Source: Clostridiales bacterium (lineage in GTDB: Bacteria > Bacillota > Clostridia > Christensenellales > Aristaeellaceae). Taken from it: DNA of 38,110 nt. Position 1 is the stretch's first letter, and every line of letters starts with the position of its first letter. This document shows positions 15,211 to 25,142 of this stretch, in pieces. The stretch is from assembly GCA_004556985.1 (NCBI GenBank), contig SFFC01000009.1, positions 1-38,110 of the forward strand, in the 5' to 3' direction. The notes under the pieces were generated by a model. It worked only from the letters and a program-made list of their open reading frames with translations, did no database searches and was not told where the DNA came from. The translations under genes and the position numbers were made by a program.

Positions 15211-15239
15211 TTGATTTTATTGCGGCTCTAGTGTATCAT
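15211..15239 (+). promoter_or_regulatory. Promoter of pckA
   Basis: TTGATT (15211-15216) and TATCAT (15234-15239) are separated by 17 bp, with an AT-rich region upstream. The leader to the ATG at 15337 is about 90 bases and contains a weak ATAAG/CTTAT hairpin (15247-15267 region). Confidence 0.65.
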
Positions 15240-15336
15240 GAGTACCATAAGGACAATAGGTTCTTATTTATGCGCCCCATAAGCGGTTCGCAACCATATG
15301 GAGCATTCGAATCAGACAAGAAAGAGGTTGTTGCAC

Positions 15337-16941
15337 ATGGCAGAGATCAATCTGAGCAAGTACGGCATCACCGGTACCACCGAGATCGTACACAATCCTT
15401 CTTACGAGATGCTGTTTGAGGAAGAGACCAAGCCGGAGCTGGAGGGCTTTGACAAGGGCCAGGTGACCGAGCTGGATACCGTCAACGTCATGACCGGCAT
15501 CTACACCGGCCGTTCCCCCAAGGACAAGTACATCGTCATGGACGAGAATTCGAAGGACACCGTGTGGTGGACCTCCGACGCGTTCAAGAACGACAACCAT
15601 CCCATGAGCGAGGAGACCTGGAAGATCGTCAAGGATCTGGCCAAGGAGGAGCTCTCCAACAAGCGCCTGTTCGTCGTCGACGCCTTCTGCGGCGCCAACG
15701 CCGATACCCGCATGGCCATCCGCTTCATCGTCGAGGTCGCCTGGCAGGCCCACTTCGTCAAGAACATGTTCATCGCGCCGACCGCCGAGGAACTGGAGAA
15801 CTTCGAGCCGGACTTCGTCGTCTACAACGCCTCCAAGGCGAAGGTTGAAAACTACAAGGAGCTCGGCCTCAACTCCGAGACCTGCGTGGCCTTCAACATC
15901 ACCTCCCGTGAGCAGGTCATCCTGAACACCTGGTACGGCGGCGAGATGAAGAAGGGCATGTTCTCCATGATGAACTACTACCTGCCGCTCAAGGGCATCG
16001 CTGCGATGCACTGCTCCGCCAACACCGACATGAACGGAGAGAACACCGCGCTGTTCTTCGGCCTCTCCGGCACAGGCAAGACCACCCTCTCCACTGATCC
16101 CAAGCGCCTGCTCATCGGCGATGACGAGCACGGCTGGGACGACAAGGGCGTCTTCAACTTCGAGGGCGGCTGCTACGCGAAGGTCATCAACCTGGACAAG
16201 GAGTCCGAGCCGGATATCTACAACGCCATCAAGCGCAACGCGCTGCTGGAGAACGTGACTGTCGACGCTGAGGGCAAGATCGATTTCGCCGACAAGAGCG
16301 TCACCGAGAACACCCGCGTCTCCTACCCGATCGACCATATCAAGAACATCGTCCGCCCGATTTCCGCTGCGCCGGCTGCGAAGAACGTCATCTTCCTGTC
16401 CGCTGACGCGTTCGGCGTGCTGCCGCCGGTGTCCATCCTGACCCCGGAGCAGGCGAAGTACTACTTCCTCTCCGGCTTTACCGCGAAGCTGGCCGGCACC
16501 GAGCGCGGCATCACCGAGCCGACCCCGACCTTCTCCGCCTGCTTTGGCCAGGCCTTCCTCGAGCTGCATCCGACCAAGTATGGTGAGGAGCTCGTCAAGA
16601 AGATGGAGGCCAATGGCGCCAAGGCGTATCTGGTCAACACCGGCTGGAACGGCACCGGCAAGCGCATCACCATCAAGGATACCCGCGGCATCATCGACGC
16701 GATCCTGAGCGGCGATATCCTCAAGGCCGAGACCAAGAAGATCCCGATGTTCGACCTCGAGGTTCCGACCTCGCTGCCGGGTGTCAACCCCGCCATCCTC
16801 GACCCGCGCGACACCTACGAGGATGTCTCCGAGTGGGAGCGCAAGGCCAAGGATCTGGCTTCCCGCTTCATCAAGAACTTCGTCAAGTACACCGGCAACG
16901 ACGCGGGCAAGGCGCTCGTGGAGGCCGGTCCGAAGCTCTAA
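15337..16941 (+). CDS. pckA: Phosphoenolpyruvate carboxykinase (ATP)
   Basis: A 534-residue enzyme interconverting oxaloacetate plus ATP with phosphoenolpyruvate plus CO2 plus ADP. The ATP-type family signature is clear: substrate-binding arginine in [10 protein letters not shown] (R59), P-loop GLSGTGKTT (242-250), metal-binding motif GDDEHGWDD (261-269) and NTRVSYPI. The length is as expected (530-540). The ATG at 15337 starts [10 protein letters not shown], with AAAGAGG about nine bases upstream; an in-frame ATG at 15298 lacks a ribosome binding site. Codon use is strongly biased toward C-ending codons (GAC, AAC, ATC, TTC), as in highly expressed genes. In fermentative gut anaerobes this enzyme often runs toward oxaloacetate, making ATP during succinate formation; the direction here is inference. 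Confidence 0.97.
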   Translation: MAEINLSKYGITGTTEIVHNPSYEMLFEEETKPELEGFDKGQVTELDTVNVMTGIYTGRSPKDKYIVMDENSKDTVWWTSDAFKNDNHPMSEETWKIVKDLAKEELSNKRLFVVDAFCGANADTRMAIRFIVEVAWQAHFVKNMFIAPTAEELENFEPDFVVYNASKAKVENYKELGLNSETCVAFNITSREQVILNTWYGGEMKKGMFSMMNYYLPLKGIAAMHCSANTDMNGENTALFFGLSGTGKTTLSTDPKRLLIGDDEHGWDDKGVFNFEGGCYAKVINLDKESEPDIYNAIKRNALLENVTVDAEGKIDFADKSVTENTRVSYPIDHIKNIVRPISAAPAAKNVIFLSADAFGVLPPVSILTPEQAKYYFLSGFTAKLAGTERGITEPTPTFSACFGQAFLELHPTKYGEELVKKMEANGAKAYLVNTGWNGTGKRITIKDTRGIIDAILSGDILKAETKKIPMFDLEVPTSLPGVNPAILDPRDTYEDVSEWERKAKDLASRFIKNFVKYTGNDAGKALVEAGPKL

Positions 16942-16952
16942 GAACCTCTCAA

Positions 16953-17006
16953 CCCCTGCCTGCAAAGCCTTCAAGGACGAAGGCCCTGCGGGCAGGGGCC
17001 TTTTTT
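16953..17006 (+). terminator. Terminator after pckA
   Basis: CCCCTGCC (16953-16960) can pair with GGCAGGGG (16991-16998). Alternatively AAGGCCCTG pairs with CAGGGGCCTT with one bulge; the second form leads directly into TTTTTT (17001-17006). Either fold makes a strong intrinsic terminator. Confidence 0.85.
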
Positions 17007-17048
17007 GTCAGCGCGGGATGACCGGGAGAGGGGGAGCCCCCCAAAGCA

Positions 17049-17077
17049 TTGACACAAGGCACATTTGATCGTATAAT
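17049..17077 (+). promoter_or_regulatory. Promoter of the surface polysaccharide locus
   Basis: A perfect TTGACA (17049-17054) and perfect TATAAT (17072-17077) are separated by 17 bp. This is the strongest promoter in the window and probably drives the nine-gene locus that follows. Confidence 0.88.
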
Positions 17078-17112
17078 AAACATGGTTTGTCATAACTTGG
17101 CGGGAGGGCAAT

Positions 17113-18042
17113 ATGGGCAGCGAACGGATGGAGATACTCCTGGCCGCCTGCAACGGAGAGGCCTATCTCCCGGCGCAGATCGATTCCATATTGTCCCAGA
17201 AGGATACGAGATGGCATCTGACGCTCTCTGACGACGGCTCCCGGGATGGCACCGTCAGCATCCTCGACGCGTATGCGCGGCGGTTTCCCGATCGGATGGC
17301 CCGGCTGCAGTCAGGGAAAGCCTTCGGCTGCGCACGGGATCATTTCTTCTTTCTCATGCAGCAATGCAGTGCGGACTACATCATGTTCAGCGATCAGGAT
17401 GACGTCTTCTATCCGCAGAAGGTCGGAACGATGCTGGAGGCGATGCTCGCGGCGGAGCGCAGCGCGGGGAAGGAGACGCCGGTGCTGGTCTTTTCCGACC
17501 AGCGGCCGACGGATGAGCAGCTCAGACCGCTCGCGCCGTCCCTGATGCGCTATCAGGGGCAGAGCACGACGGATTTTGACTATCGCAGCCTGCTGATGCA
17601 GAATACCGTGACCGGCGGCGCAATGGCGATCAACCGCGCATTGGCCGACATGGGTGGGCGATGCGTTGACCCCTCCGGGGTCATCATGCACGACGGATGG
17701 CTGGCCGCCGTCGCGGCGCGTTTTGGGCGTATCGTCTACCTCGACGAACCGTTGAGCGATTACCGCCAGCACGCAGGCAACAGCGTCGGTGCGAAGGACG
17801 TTAAAAGCCCCGCGTATGTGCTGCATGAGCTGTCGGAGATCAAAACGCTGCAAAAGAAAATCCGCAGAAAAAAGCGGCAGGCGCAGGTCTTTCTGCAGAC
17901 CTACCGGTCGCAGCTTGGCGCGCAGGATGCCGAATTTCTCTGCGGGTTCGCGCGCGAGCGGAGCGGCCTGCAGTTCTACATCGACAACAGAAGGCATCTT
18001 CATGGATTCATGCGCCGCGCCGGCATGATGCTGCTGGGCTGA
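17113..18042 (+). CDS. Glycosyltransferase family 2, rhamnosyltransferase-like
   Basis: A 309-residue GT-A-fold transferase that adds a sugar to a lipid-linked or membrane acceptor at the inner face of the membrane. The nucleotide-sugar site shows MEILLAACNGEAYLPAQIDS and LTLSDDGSRDGT, and the metal-binding DxD-type motif is in IMFSDQDDVFYP. These resemble GT2 rhamnosyltransferases of the RgpB/Rfb group, which fits the rmlABCD genes downstream, but donor specificity is inference. A C-terminal basic stretch (KIRRKKRQ) may contact membrane lipids. The ATG at 17113 follows GGGAGGG closely. It is the first gene of the locus; 18 bases separate it from the next gene. Confidence 0.88.
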   Translation: MGSERMEILLAACNGEAYLPAQIDSILSQKDTRWHLTLSDDGSRDGTVSILDAYARRFPDRMARLQSGKAFGCARDHFFFLMQQCSADYIMFSDQDDVFYPQKVGTMLEAMLAAERSAGKETPVLVFSDQRPTDEQLRPLAPSLMRYQGQSTTDFDYRSLLMQNTVTGGAMAINRALADMGGRCVDPSGVIMHDGWLAAVAARFGRIVYLDEPLSDYRQHAGNSVGAKDVKSPAYVLHELSEIKTLQKKIRRKKRQAQVFLQTYRSQLGAQDAEFLCGFARERSGLQFYIDNRRHLHGFMRRAGMMLLG

Positions 18043-18060
18043 GGAGGCAGGGAAAAGGAC

Positions 18061-18915
18061 ATGCGGGAGATCCAGGTCAGCGTGGTCATGCCCTGCAGAA
18101 ACGACGGGAGCACGCTGTTCGAGGCGACTGCGTCGATCGGCCTTGAGGCGCAGCCGCAGGTCGAGCTGATCGTCGTGGACGACGGCTCCGACGACGGGGA
18201 GACGCTGCGCGCCCTGGAGGCGCTTGAGAGCCGGGGCATCTGCGTGCTGCACACGGCAGGCGAGGGCCCCTCCGCAGCCCGAAACGCCGGCATCCGCGCG
18301 GCACAGGGGCGGTATATTCTGCCGCTCGATGCGGACGACAGGATCGAGCCGGCGTATATCGCTGCGGCGAAGGCCGTGCTGGACGACGATCCGGTCTGCG
18401 GTGCGGTCTATTGCCATGCCGACCTCTTCGGAGCGGCGTCGGGGCCGTGGATGCTGCCGGAGTATTCCCCGGAACGCATGCTCGTAGAAAACGTCGTGTT
18501 CGTGACCGCCATGTTCCGCAAGGAGGATTGGGCGGCCGTCGGCGGCTTTCGGACCGACATGCGGGATGGACTCGAGGATTACGACTTCTTTCTCGGGCTG
18601 CTGGAGAGCGGAAAGACCATCCGCCAGCTCCCCGAGGTCTACTTTCACTACCGGATCAAGCCGAAATCCAGAACGACCCGCCTGCTTGAAGACGCTGGGG
18701 CGACCAAGAGGGCGTATCGCAGCGTCTTTGAGCACCATCAGGCGTACTATGAGGCGCATTGGCGCGAGGCGATCTGTCTGCTGCGGGATGAGGCTGTCCA
18801 GCAGCGCTACGAAAAAGAGCGCCTGGCAGAGATAAACGGTTTGTTTGCCAGGCTTCGCCGGCTTCCGCTGGCCAAGCGCCTGGCGCGCAGGCTGATGAAG
18901 CGGCCCGAAGGATGA
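18061..18915 (+). CDS. Glycosyltransferase family 2
   Basis: A 284-residue GT2 enzyme, second in the polysaccharide locus. Motifs are VSVVMPCRNDGSTL at the start, LIVVDDGSDDGET for nucleotide binding, ARNAGIRAAQGRYI, then the metal site LDADDRIEP and the acceptor-site aspartate in GLEDYDFF. The C-terminal tail is strongly basic (LAKRLARRLMKRP), which may hold it to the membrane. The sugar added is not predictable. The ATG at 18061 has a nearby AAAAGGA and, further up, GAGGAGG. The gap to the polymerase gene is 19 bases, consistent with one operon. Confidence 0.88.
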   Translation: MREIQVSVVMPCRNDGSTLFEATASIGLEAQPQVELIVVDDGSDDGETLRALEALESRGICVLHTAGEGPSAARNAGIRAAQGRYILPLDADDRIEPAYIAAAKAVLDDDPVCGAVYCHADLFGAASGPWMLPEYSPERMLVENVVFVTAMFRKEDWAAVGGFRTDMRDGLEDYDFFLGLLESGKTIRQLPEVYFHYRIKPKSRTTRLLEDAGATKRAYRSVFEHHQAYYEAHWREAICLLRDEAVQQRYEKERLAEINGLFARLRRLPLAKRLARRLMKRPEG

Positions 18916-18934
18916 ATGCGGCGAGGGGAGAAGC

Positions 18935-20152
18935 ATGTCTGAAGAGAAAAGCCCAATAAACCGAACGGAAGAAGAGCGGGGACTAATCCTCTGGATTGTG
19001 CTGGCGCTTTTTCCGTTTTTTCATCCGGGCTATGTGAGCGTCTGCGTTCCCTGGCTCGATGCCCTGTACAACGCGGGCAAGGTGATCAGCGCGCTCGCGG
19101 TGGCGGTTCTCTGCGTGAAGACCTTCCTCGCTGACAGGGAGATCAGCGGCGCAGCCATTTCGCTGATCGCGATGGAGCTGTGGATGATGGCGGATGTGCT
19201 GGCCCATCAGGGGCTGCAGGGGCGGGCGATCCAGGGCGTCGCTTCCGTGCTGGTCGTCTGTGCGGTCATCGAGATCGGCACCCGGCGGCACGCCAGGGCG
19301 GTCGTCCGGGCGATGCTGCTGCTTGACGAGGCGCTCATCGGCATCCATGCTGTGACGATGCTCGCCTTCCCGGGCGGTCTGTATGGAACGCCATTGCAGG
19401 GCATGAACAACTGGTTTCTCGGCTATCGAAACAGCTTCATTTTTTACTTTGCGCCCGCGCTCAGCCTGGAATTCATGGTCGCGCGAAGCAGCGGGCGAAG
19501 GCTCCGGTTTGATCTGCTGCTGGCGGTCTGCCTGATCGCCATGGCAATGGGCGGCTCGGCGACGGGCTGCATCTGCATGGCGCTGCTTGCGGTGCTGGCG
19601 CTGACCGGCCTTTGGAAAACGAGAGGATTTCACAGCGTGACCCTCGCCGGCGCGGGGCTGGCTGCGTTTGTGGCCATCGTGCTGCTGCGGCTGCAGGGCG
19701 TATTCGAACCGGTGTTCACGCTTCTTGGCAGAAAGAGCACCTTTACCGGCCGGACCCTCATCTGGGACAGGACGATGGAGGCTATCGCAGCGTCGCCTCT
19801 GGTGGGCTACGGCCTGCAGGAGGAGGCGGTTCGCGCGCAGGTCAATCAGCTCTCGGGAGGCATCACGGCGCACAATTTCCTGCTGGAGCAGACCTATTGC
19901 TTCGGCGCGATCGGGCTTCTGCTCCTGGGCGTTTTCCTGCTGATCGCGATTGCAGTGCTGTACCGGCATCGCGCTGCGATGCCGAGCCGGGCGCTTTGCC
20001 TGGGACTCGCCTGCTTTTTGACCGTCATGCTGATGGAGGGCGAGATCAACAACGTGCCGATGTACAGCTTCCTTTTCCTCTGCTGCCGGGCGGACAGGCT
20101 GGCCCTTCGGATCCCGGATGCGGCGGGGAGCCGGGAGCGAGAACAACGATGA
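18935..20152 (+). CDS. O-antigen ligase/Wzy-like polysaccharide polymerase
   Basis: A 405-residue integral membrane protein with about ten hydrophobic segments. The diagnostic part is the large outer loop of the Wzy/WaaL family (PF04932), with FTGRTLIWDRTMEAIAASPLVGYG followed by AHNFLLEQTYCFGAIGL; the arginines and histidine there are the usual functional residues. In a flippase-containing locus without lipid A genes this is best read as the polymerase that joins flipped repeat units on the outer face of the membrane. The ATG at 18935 follows GGGGAGAAGC. The stop codon overlaps the start of the flippase gene by four bases (ATGA), so translation is probably coupled. Confidence 0.85.
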   Translation: MSEEKSPINRTEEERGLILWIVLALFPFFHPGYVSVCVPWLDALYNAGKVISALAVAVLCVKTFLADREISGAAISLIAMELWMMADVLAHQGLQGRAIQGVASVLVVCAVIEIGTRRHARAVVRAMLLLDEALIGIHAVTMLAFPGGLYGTPLQGMNNWFLGYRNSFIFYFAPALSLEFMVARSSGRRLRFDLLLAVCLIAMAMGGSATGCICMALLAVLALTGLWKTRGFHSVTLAGAGLAAFVAIVLLRLQGVFEPVFTLLGRKSTFTGRTLIWDRTMEAIAASPLVGYGLQEEAVRAQVNQLSGGITAHNFLLEQTYCFGAIGLLLLGVFLLIAIAVLYRHRAAMPSRALCLGLACFLTVMLMEGEINNVPMYSFLFLCCRADRLALRIPDAAGSREREQR

Positions 20153-21681
20153 GAACGAGAAAATCTCTGCTCAATTTTGCCACGGGCCTGACCGGACAGA
20201 TGCTGGCGCTGGCGGCCAGCCTGGTGCAGCGGATCGTCTTTACGCATCTGATGTCCGCGGCCTATCTCGGGCTGTCCGGGCTGTTTTCCGGCATGCTGGC
20301 GCTGCTCTCTTTGACGGAGCTGGGGGTCGGCCCGGCCATCACCTTCAGCCTGTACAAGCCGCTCGCGCAGGGAGACACGCAGACGGTCAAAAGCCTGATG
20401 CGCCTGTATCAGCGCGCCTATCGGATGATTGGCTGTGTCATTCTTGCGCTGGGCTTCCTGCTCACGCCGGTGTATCCCCATCTGATTCGCGATCCGGGGA
20501 CGATCCCGGAACTGACGCTCATCTACTGGCTCTACGTGGTCAACACGGGCATTTCCTATTTCTTTTCCTACAAGATCTCCCTGATCACGGCGGATCAGAA
20601 CCAATACATCCGTAACATTGGCCATTACGCGGCCTATGTCCTGATGAATCTCGCGCAGACGGTGCTCCTGGTGCTCACGCGCAGCTATGTGCTGTTTCTG
20701 CTCTGCCAGATTGGCTTTTCGCTGGCGGAAAACCTGCTGCTCTCCCGCGCGGCGGAAAGACGCTATCCCTTCCTCCGGGAAAGGAATGTGCGCACGCTGA
20801 CCCGGGAGGAGACTGCGCCCATCGTCCGCAACATCAGGGCGATGCTCTGCCACAACGTGGGCAACATGGTGGTCAATTCGACGGACAGCATCCTGATCGC
20901 GGGAATCCTGGGCCTGGCGGTCTCGGGCGTGTATTCCAACTACGCGCTGATTCTGACCGCGGTGCGCAATGTGCTGGCGCGGGTGTTTGACGCAGTGCAG
21001 GCGAGCGTGGGAAACGTCTATGCGCAGGGAGATCTGCCCAAGCTGCAGACGGTCTATAAGAGGCTCTTTTTTCTGGCCTTCTGGTTGTTCGGCGTCTGCG
21101 CAATCGCGCTGGGCTGCCTGATTCAGCCCTGCGTCGCGCTGCTCTTCGGGGAGGCGTATCTGCTGGACAATCTGACGGTCGCGATGCTCGTCGTCAGCTT
21201 CTACGTGACGGGGATGCGCTCTGTGCTCTACGTTCTGCGCGCTGCGGCGGGCATCTATTACAGGGACTGGGCCAAGCCGCTCCTGGAGGCTGCGGTCAAC
21301 CTGATCGCGTCAATCGCCTTCCTGCGGCGCTTTGGCACGGCGGGCGTGTTCATGGGGACGCTCGTCAGCTCGATGCTGGGTACGGGTATCGAGGCGCATG
21401 TCACCTGCCGCTATGTGCTCGGGCTGCGGGCGAAGACGTTCTGCCGGCCCTATGCGCGCTATGCGCTCAGCGCGGCGTCGGTGGGCGCGCTGGTCTTTGC
21501 CGTGCTCAGGCAGATCGGGGGTGCAGGACCGGGCGCGCTGCTGCTGCGCGCGCTGCTGTGCGTCGCGATGACGAACGCGCTGTTTGCCGTGCTGCATGGA
21601 AGAAGTCCCGAGATGGCGTACTTTGTCCGCCTGATCCGGCAGATGGCGCCATGGAAGGCAGAAGGGAGGAGCAGGCCGTGA
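20149..21681 (+). CDS. Lipid-linked oligosaccharide flippase (Wzx-like, MOP superfamily)
   Basis: A 510-residue polytopic membrane protein with 12-14 hydrophobic segments. The start MRTRKSLLNFATGLTGQ, TELGVGPAITFSLYKPLA and the central NIRAMLCHNVGNMVVNSTDSILIAGILG match polysaccharide-synthesis flippases. These move undecaprenyl-linked sugar units from the inner to the outer leaflet. Pairing with the overlapping polymerase gene upstream supports a Wzx/Wzy-type pathway. The ATG at 20149 overlaps the polymerase stop. A 146-base gap follows before the UDP-glucose dehydrogenase gene; it holds a GCCGGC-containing dyad at about 21753-21775 without a T-run, and nothing that clearly ends transcription. 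Confidence 0.9.
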   Translation: MRTRKSLLNFATGLTGQMLALAASLVQRIVFTHLMSAAYLGLSGLFSGMLALLSLTELGVGPAITFSLYKPLAQGDTQTVKSLMRLYQRAYRMIGCVILALGFLLTPVYPHLIRDPGTIPELTLIYWLYVVNTGISYFFSYKISLITADQNQYIRNIGHYAAYVLMNLAQTVLLVLTRSYVLFLLCQIGFSLAENLLLSRAAERRYPFLRERNVRTLTREETAPIVRNIRAMLCHNVGNMVVNSTDSILIAGILGLAVSGVYSNYALILTAVRNVLARVFDAVQASVGNVYAQGDLPKLQTVYKRLFFLAFWLFGVCAIALGCLIQPCVALLFGEAYLLDNLTVAMLVVSFYVTGMRSVLYVLRAAAGIYYRDWAKPLLEAAVNLIASIAFLRRFGTAGVFMGTLVSSMLGTGIEAHVTCRYVLGLRAKTFCRPYARYALSAASVGALVFAVLRQIGGAGPGALLLRALLCVAMTNALFAVLHGRSPEMAYFVRLIRQMAPWKAEGRSRP

Positions 21682-21827
21682 ACGGAAATCCCCGGCCTGC
21701 TTCGGTATGCGACTGGTTGCGATGACCAGGGCCGCCTGCGGATTTCTGCTGCCGGCGCGCGATAAGCCGGCGCCAGAGCATTTCATCATACCAACCTTTC
21801 CCAAGCGGATGGACAAGGAGAATGATC

Positions 21828-23075
21828 ATGAGCCAATATACGATTGCCGTGGCCGGAACGGGCTACGTCGGGCTGTCGATTGCCACGCTGCTGTCCCAGC
21901 ATCATCGGGTGTACGCTGTGGACATCCTTCCGGAGAAGGTTGAGCTGATCAACCGGAGGAAATCCCCGATTCAGGACGAGTACATCGAAAGGTATCTGGC
22001 TGAGAAGGAGCTCGACCTGACGGCGACGCTTGATGCGAAGCTCGCCTACAGCCAGGCGGACCTTGTTGTGATTGCCGCGCCGACGAATTACGACAGCCAG
22101 AAGAATTTCTTCGATACCTCGGCGGTGGAGGACGTGATCCGGTTGGTCATGGAATGCAACCCGGATGCCATCATGGTCATCAAATCCACGATTCCCGTCG
22201 GCTATACCCGGAGCATCCGGGAGAAGACCGGGAGCCGGAACATTCTGTTCAGCCCGGAATTCCTGCGGGAATCCATGGCGCTTTACGACAATCTGTATCC
22301 CAGCCGCATCATCGTGGGCACAGATATGGAGGACGAGCGTCTGGTCAGGGCGGCCCACGAATTCGCCGCGCTCCTGCAGGAGGGCGCCATCAAGGAGAAT
22401 ATCGACACGCTGTTCATGGGCTTTACGGAGGCGGAGGCGGTTAAGCTCTTTGCCAATACCTATCTGGCGCTGCGGGTGTCCTATTTCAACGAGCTGGATA
22501 CCTATGCGGAGATGAAGGGGCTGAACACCAGGCAGATCATCGAGGGCGTCTGTCTGGATCCGAGAATTGGCATGCACTACAACAATCCGTCCTTTGGCTA
22601 TGGCGGCTATTGCCTGCCCAAGGACACGAAGCAGCTGCTGGCCAACTACGAGGATGTGCCTGAGAACCTGATTGAAGCCATTGTGGAGAGCAACAGAACC
22701 CGGAAGGACTTCATCGCCGACCGGGTGCTCAAGATGGCCGGATCCTGCAGAAACGGAGAGAACAACCAGAGCGGCAAGGGCGGGGACAAGCCCCTTACGG
22801 TGGGCGTGTATCGCCTGACGATGAAGAGCAACAGCGACAACTTCCGCCAAAGCAGCATTCAGGGCATCATGAAGCGCATCAAGGCGAAGGGGGCGACGGT
22901 GATCATTTATGAGCCGACGCTGGAGCACGGCAGCACGTTCTTTGACAGTCTGGTCGTCAACGACCTGGATGAATTCAAGAGGATGAGCCATGCGATTATC
23001 GCAAACCGGTATGATTCCTGTCTGGATAACGTGATGGACAAGGTGTACACAAGGGACATTTTCAGAAGAGATTGA
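21828..23075 (+). CDS. ugd: UDP-glucose 6-dehydrogenase (short form)
   Basis: A 415-residue enzyme oxidising UDP-glucose to UDP-glucuronate with two NAD+. The Rossmann motif is [12 protein letters not shown] (6-17), the substrate region holds APTNYDS and KSTIPVGYT, and the catalytic cysteine is C262 in [14 protein letters not shown]. The length fits the short bacterial form (about 390-420). Two in-frame ATGs exist six bases apart; 21828 is chosen because AAGGAG is seven bases upstream, whereas it would be too close to the ATG at 21822. A hydrophilic insert near 311-325 ([15 protein letters not shown]) is longer than in typical relatives. It supplies uronic acid to the polysaccharide, making the product probably acidic. 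Confidence 0.95.
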   Translation: MSQYTIAVAGTGYVGLSIATLLSQHHRVYAVDILPEKVELINRRKSPIQDEYIERYLAEKELDLTATLDAKLAYSQADLVVIAAPTNYDSQKNFFDTSAVEDVIRLVMECNPDAIMVIKSTIPVGYTRSIREKTGSRNILFSPEFLRESMALYDNLYPSRIIVGTDMEDERLVRAAHEFAALLQEGAIKENIDTLFMGFTEAEAVKLFANTYLALRVSYFNELDTYAEMKGLNTRQIIEGVCLDPRIGMHYNNPSFGYGGYCLPKDTKQLLANYEDVPENLIEAIVESNRTRKDFIADRVLKMAGSCRNGENNQSGKGGDKPLTVGVYRLTMKSNSDNFRQSSIQGIMKRIKAKGATVIIYEPTLEHGSTFFDSLVVNDLDEFKRMSHAIIANRYDSCLDNVMDKVYTRDIFRRD

Positions 23076-23090
23076 TGGGAAGGTTTTGAC

Positions 23091-23987
23091 ATGAAGGGAA
23101 TTATCCTGGCAGGCGGATCCGGCACGCGCCTTTATCCGCTGACGAAGGTGACCTCCAAGCAGCTGCTTCCGGTTTACGATAAGCCCATGATCTATTACCC
23201 GATGTCCGTTCTTATGAATGCGGGTATCCGCGACATCCTGATTATTTCGACGCCGCAGGATACGCCCCGGTTTCAGGATCTGTTGGGCGACGGCCATCAG
23301 TTTGGCGTCAATCTCGCCTATGCTGTACAGCCTTCTCCGGATGGGCTGGCGCAGGCATTTCTGATTGGCGCGGATTTTATCGGCAGCGATACCGTGGCCA
23401 TGGTTCTGGGCGACAACATTTTTGCGGGGCATGGATTGAAAAAACGCCTGCAGGCAGCTGTGAAGAGCGCAGAAGCCGGAAAGGGAGCAACCATATTCGG
23501 CTATTATGTGGATGATCCGGAGCGCTTTGGCATTGTAGAATTCGATGAGCGGGGAAAAGCGGTATCCATTGAGGAAAAGCCCGCTCATCCCAAGAGCAAC
23601 TACTGTGTGACAGGCCTGTATTTTTACGACAATCGCGTTGTGGACTACGCCAGAAGTCTGAAGCCCTCTGCGCGCGGTGAGCTGGAGATCACGGATCTGA
23701 ACCAGATCTATCTGGAAGACGGAACGCTGAATGTCGAGCTTCTTGGGCAGGGCTTCACCTGGCTGGATACCGGAACCCATGAGAGCCTTGTGGAAGCAAC
23801 CAATTTCGTCAAGACCATCGAGCAGCATCAGCACCGCAAAATCGCCTGTCTGGAGGAAATCGCCTATCTGAATGGATGGATCAGCAGGGAAGACGTTCTG
23901 AGCGTTTATGAAGTGATGAAGAAGAATCAGTACGGTCAATATCTGAAGGATGTCCTGGACGGCAAATATCTTGATGTGCTGCATTGA
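23091..23987 (+). CDS. rmlA: Glucose-1-phosphate thymidylyltransferase
   Basis: A 298-residue enzyme making dTDP-glucose from glucose-1-phosphate and dTTP, the first step toward dTDP-L-rhamnose. The N-terminal signature [17 protein letters not shown] (3-19) and the [12 protein letters not shown] segment are canonical, as are LGDNIFAG and the EEKP motif. The length is typical (about 290-300). The ATG follows GGGAAGG, 15 bases after ugd. Codons here and in rmlB, rmlD and rmlC look slightly less GC-rich than in lon downstream, a common trait of exchanged surface polysaccharide genes. Confidence 0.97.
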   Translation: MKGIILAGGSGTRLYPLTKVTSKQLLPVYDKPMIYYPMSVLMNAGIRDILIISTPQDTPRFQDLLGDGHQFGVNLAYAVQPSPDGLAQAFLIGADFIGSDTVAMVLGDNIFAGHGLKKRLQAAVKSAEAGKGATIFGYYVDDPERFGIVEFDERGKAVSIEEKPAHPKSNYCVTGLYFYDNRVVDYARSLKPSARGELEITDLNQIYLEDGTLNVELLGQGFTWLDTGTHESLVEATNFVKTIEQHQHRKIACLEEIAYLNGWISREDVLSVYEVMKKNQYGQYLKDVLDGKYLDVLH

Positions 23988-24038
23988 GCACATCTGTCGC
24001 TGCAGACTGCCAGAACTGCAATGGGGAGAAGAGGGCAC

Positions 24039-25124
24039 ATGAAGAAATATCTGATTACCGGCTGCGCCGGGTTTATTGGATCCAACTTTGTCTACTACAT
24101 GCTGAAGCAGTATGAGGATATCCTGCTGGTGAATCTGGATAAGCTGACCTATGCCGGCAATCTGGAGAACCTCAAGGGTGTGGAGGGGGATCCCCGCCAT
24201 GTTTTTGTGCAGGGCGATATCTGTGATAGGAAGCTCGTTGCAGCGTTGTTTGACAGATACGACTTTGACTGCGTCATCAACTTCGCAGCGGAATCCCATG
24301 TGGACCGCTCGATTGCCAACCCCGAAATCTTTGTTCAGACCAACGTGATGGGCACGGTCAATCTCCTTCAGCGGGCGAAGGAGGCCTGGTATGATGCTTC
24401 CTTCAGGACCTGGAAGGAGGGGAAAAAGTACCTGCAGGTTTCCACCGATGAGGTCTACGGCGCGCTGGGCGCGGAGGGATACTTTATGGAGACGACGCCG
24501 GTCAATCCCCACAGCCCGTATTCTTCCTCCAAGGCGAGCGCAGACCACTTTGTGCAGGCGTTTCATGACACCTATGGGATGCCTGTGAACATCACCCGCT
24601 GCTCCAACAACTACGGCCCGTATCAGTTCCCGGAAAAGCTCATTCCACTGATGATCAACAACGTGAAGCATCATAAGCCTCTGCCCGTGTACGGAGACGG
24701 CATGCAGATTCGCGACTGGCTGTATGTTGAGGATCACTGCAAGGCGATTGATATGGTGGCGCACAAGGGCAGAAGCGGGGAGGTCTACAATGTCGGCGGC
24801 CACAATGAGCGGCCGAATATCTTCATCGTCAAGACGATTATTGAGCAGCTTCACGACAGGCTGAAGGATGACGGCATTTCCGAAAGGCTGATTCAGCATG
24901 TGGAAGACCGGCTGGGCCATGACCGCCGCTATGGCATCGACCTGACGAAGATCAGAAAGGATCTGGGCTGGTATCCGGAAATGCCGTTTGAAAAGGGCAT
25001 TGTTCTGACGATCGACTGGTACCTTGAGCATGAGGAATGGATGAACCATGTAACCAGCGGCAGCTATCAGAAGTATTATGATGCCATGTATGCGGCAAGG
25101 GCGCAGATCGGGACGGCGGATTGA
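24039..25124 (+). CDS. rmlB: dTDP-glucose 4,6-dehydratase
   Basis: A 361-residue extended short-chain dehydrogenase that turns dTDP-glucose into dTDP-4-keto-6-deoxyglucose. The NAD motif is G8-x-x-G-x-x-G14 (ITGCAGFIGSN), the catalytic triad region STDEVYG (135-141), and Y161-x-x-x-K165 lies in PYSSSK. The C-terminal GHDRRYGID motif is also canonical. The ATG at 24039 (MKKYLITG) has GAGG a few bases upstream; an in-frame ATG at 24021 would add six residues but has a poorer binding site. It lies 51 bases after rmlA and 18 before rmlD. Confidence 0.97.
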   Translation: MKKYLITGCAGFIGSNFVYYMLKQYEDILLVNLDKLTYAGNLENLKGVEGDPRHVFVQGDICDRKLVAALFDRYDFDCVINFAAESHVDRSIANPEIFVQTNVMGTVNLLQRAKEAWYDASFRTWKEGKKYLQVSTDEVYGALGAEGYFMETTPVNPHSPYSSSKASADHFVQAFHDTYGMPVNITRCSNNYGPYQFPEKLIPLMINNVKHHKPLPVYGDGMQIRDWLYVEDHCKAIDMVAHKGRSGEVYNVGGHNERPNIFIVKTIIEQLHDRLKDDGISERLIQHVEDRLGHDRRYGIDLTKIRKDLGWYPEMPFEKGIVLTIDWYLEHEEWMNHVTSGSYQKYYDAMYAARAQIGTAD

Positions 25125-25142
25125 AAAGCAGGGATGGGCGGA

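Noticed and set aside
21682..21827. Possible small gene between the flippase and ugd
   Set aside because: An open frame begins at 21707 but has no ribosome binding site and runs into ugd in another frame. Only a GCCGGC dyad is visible.
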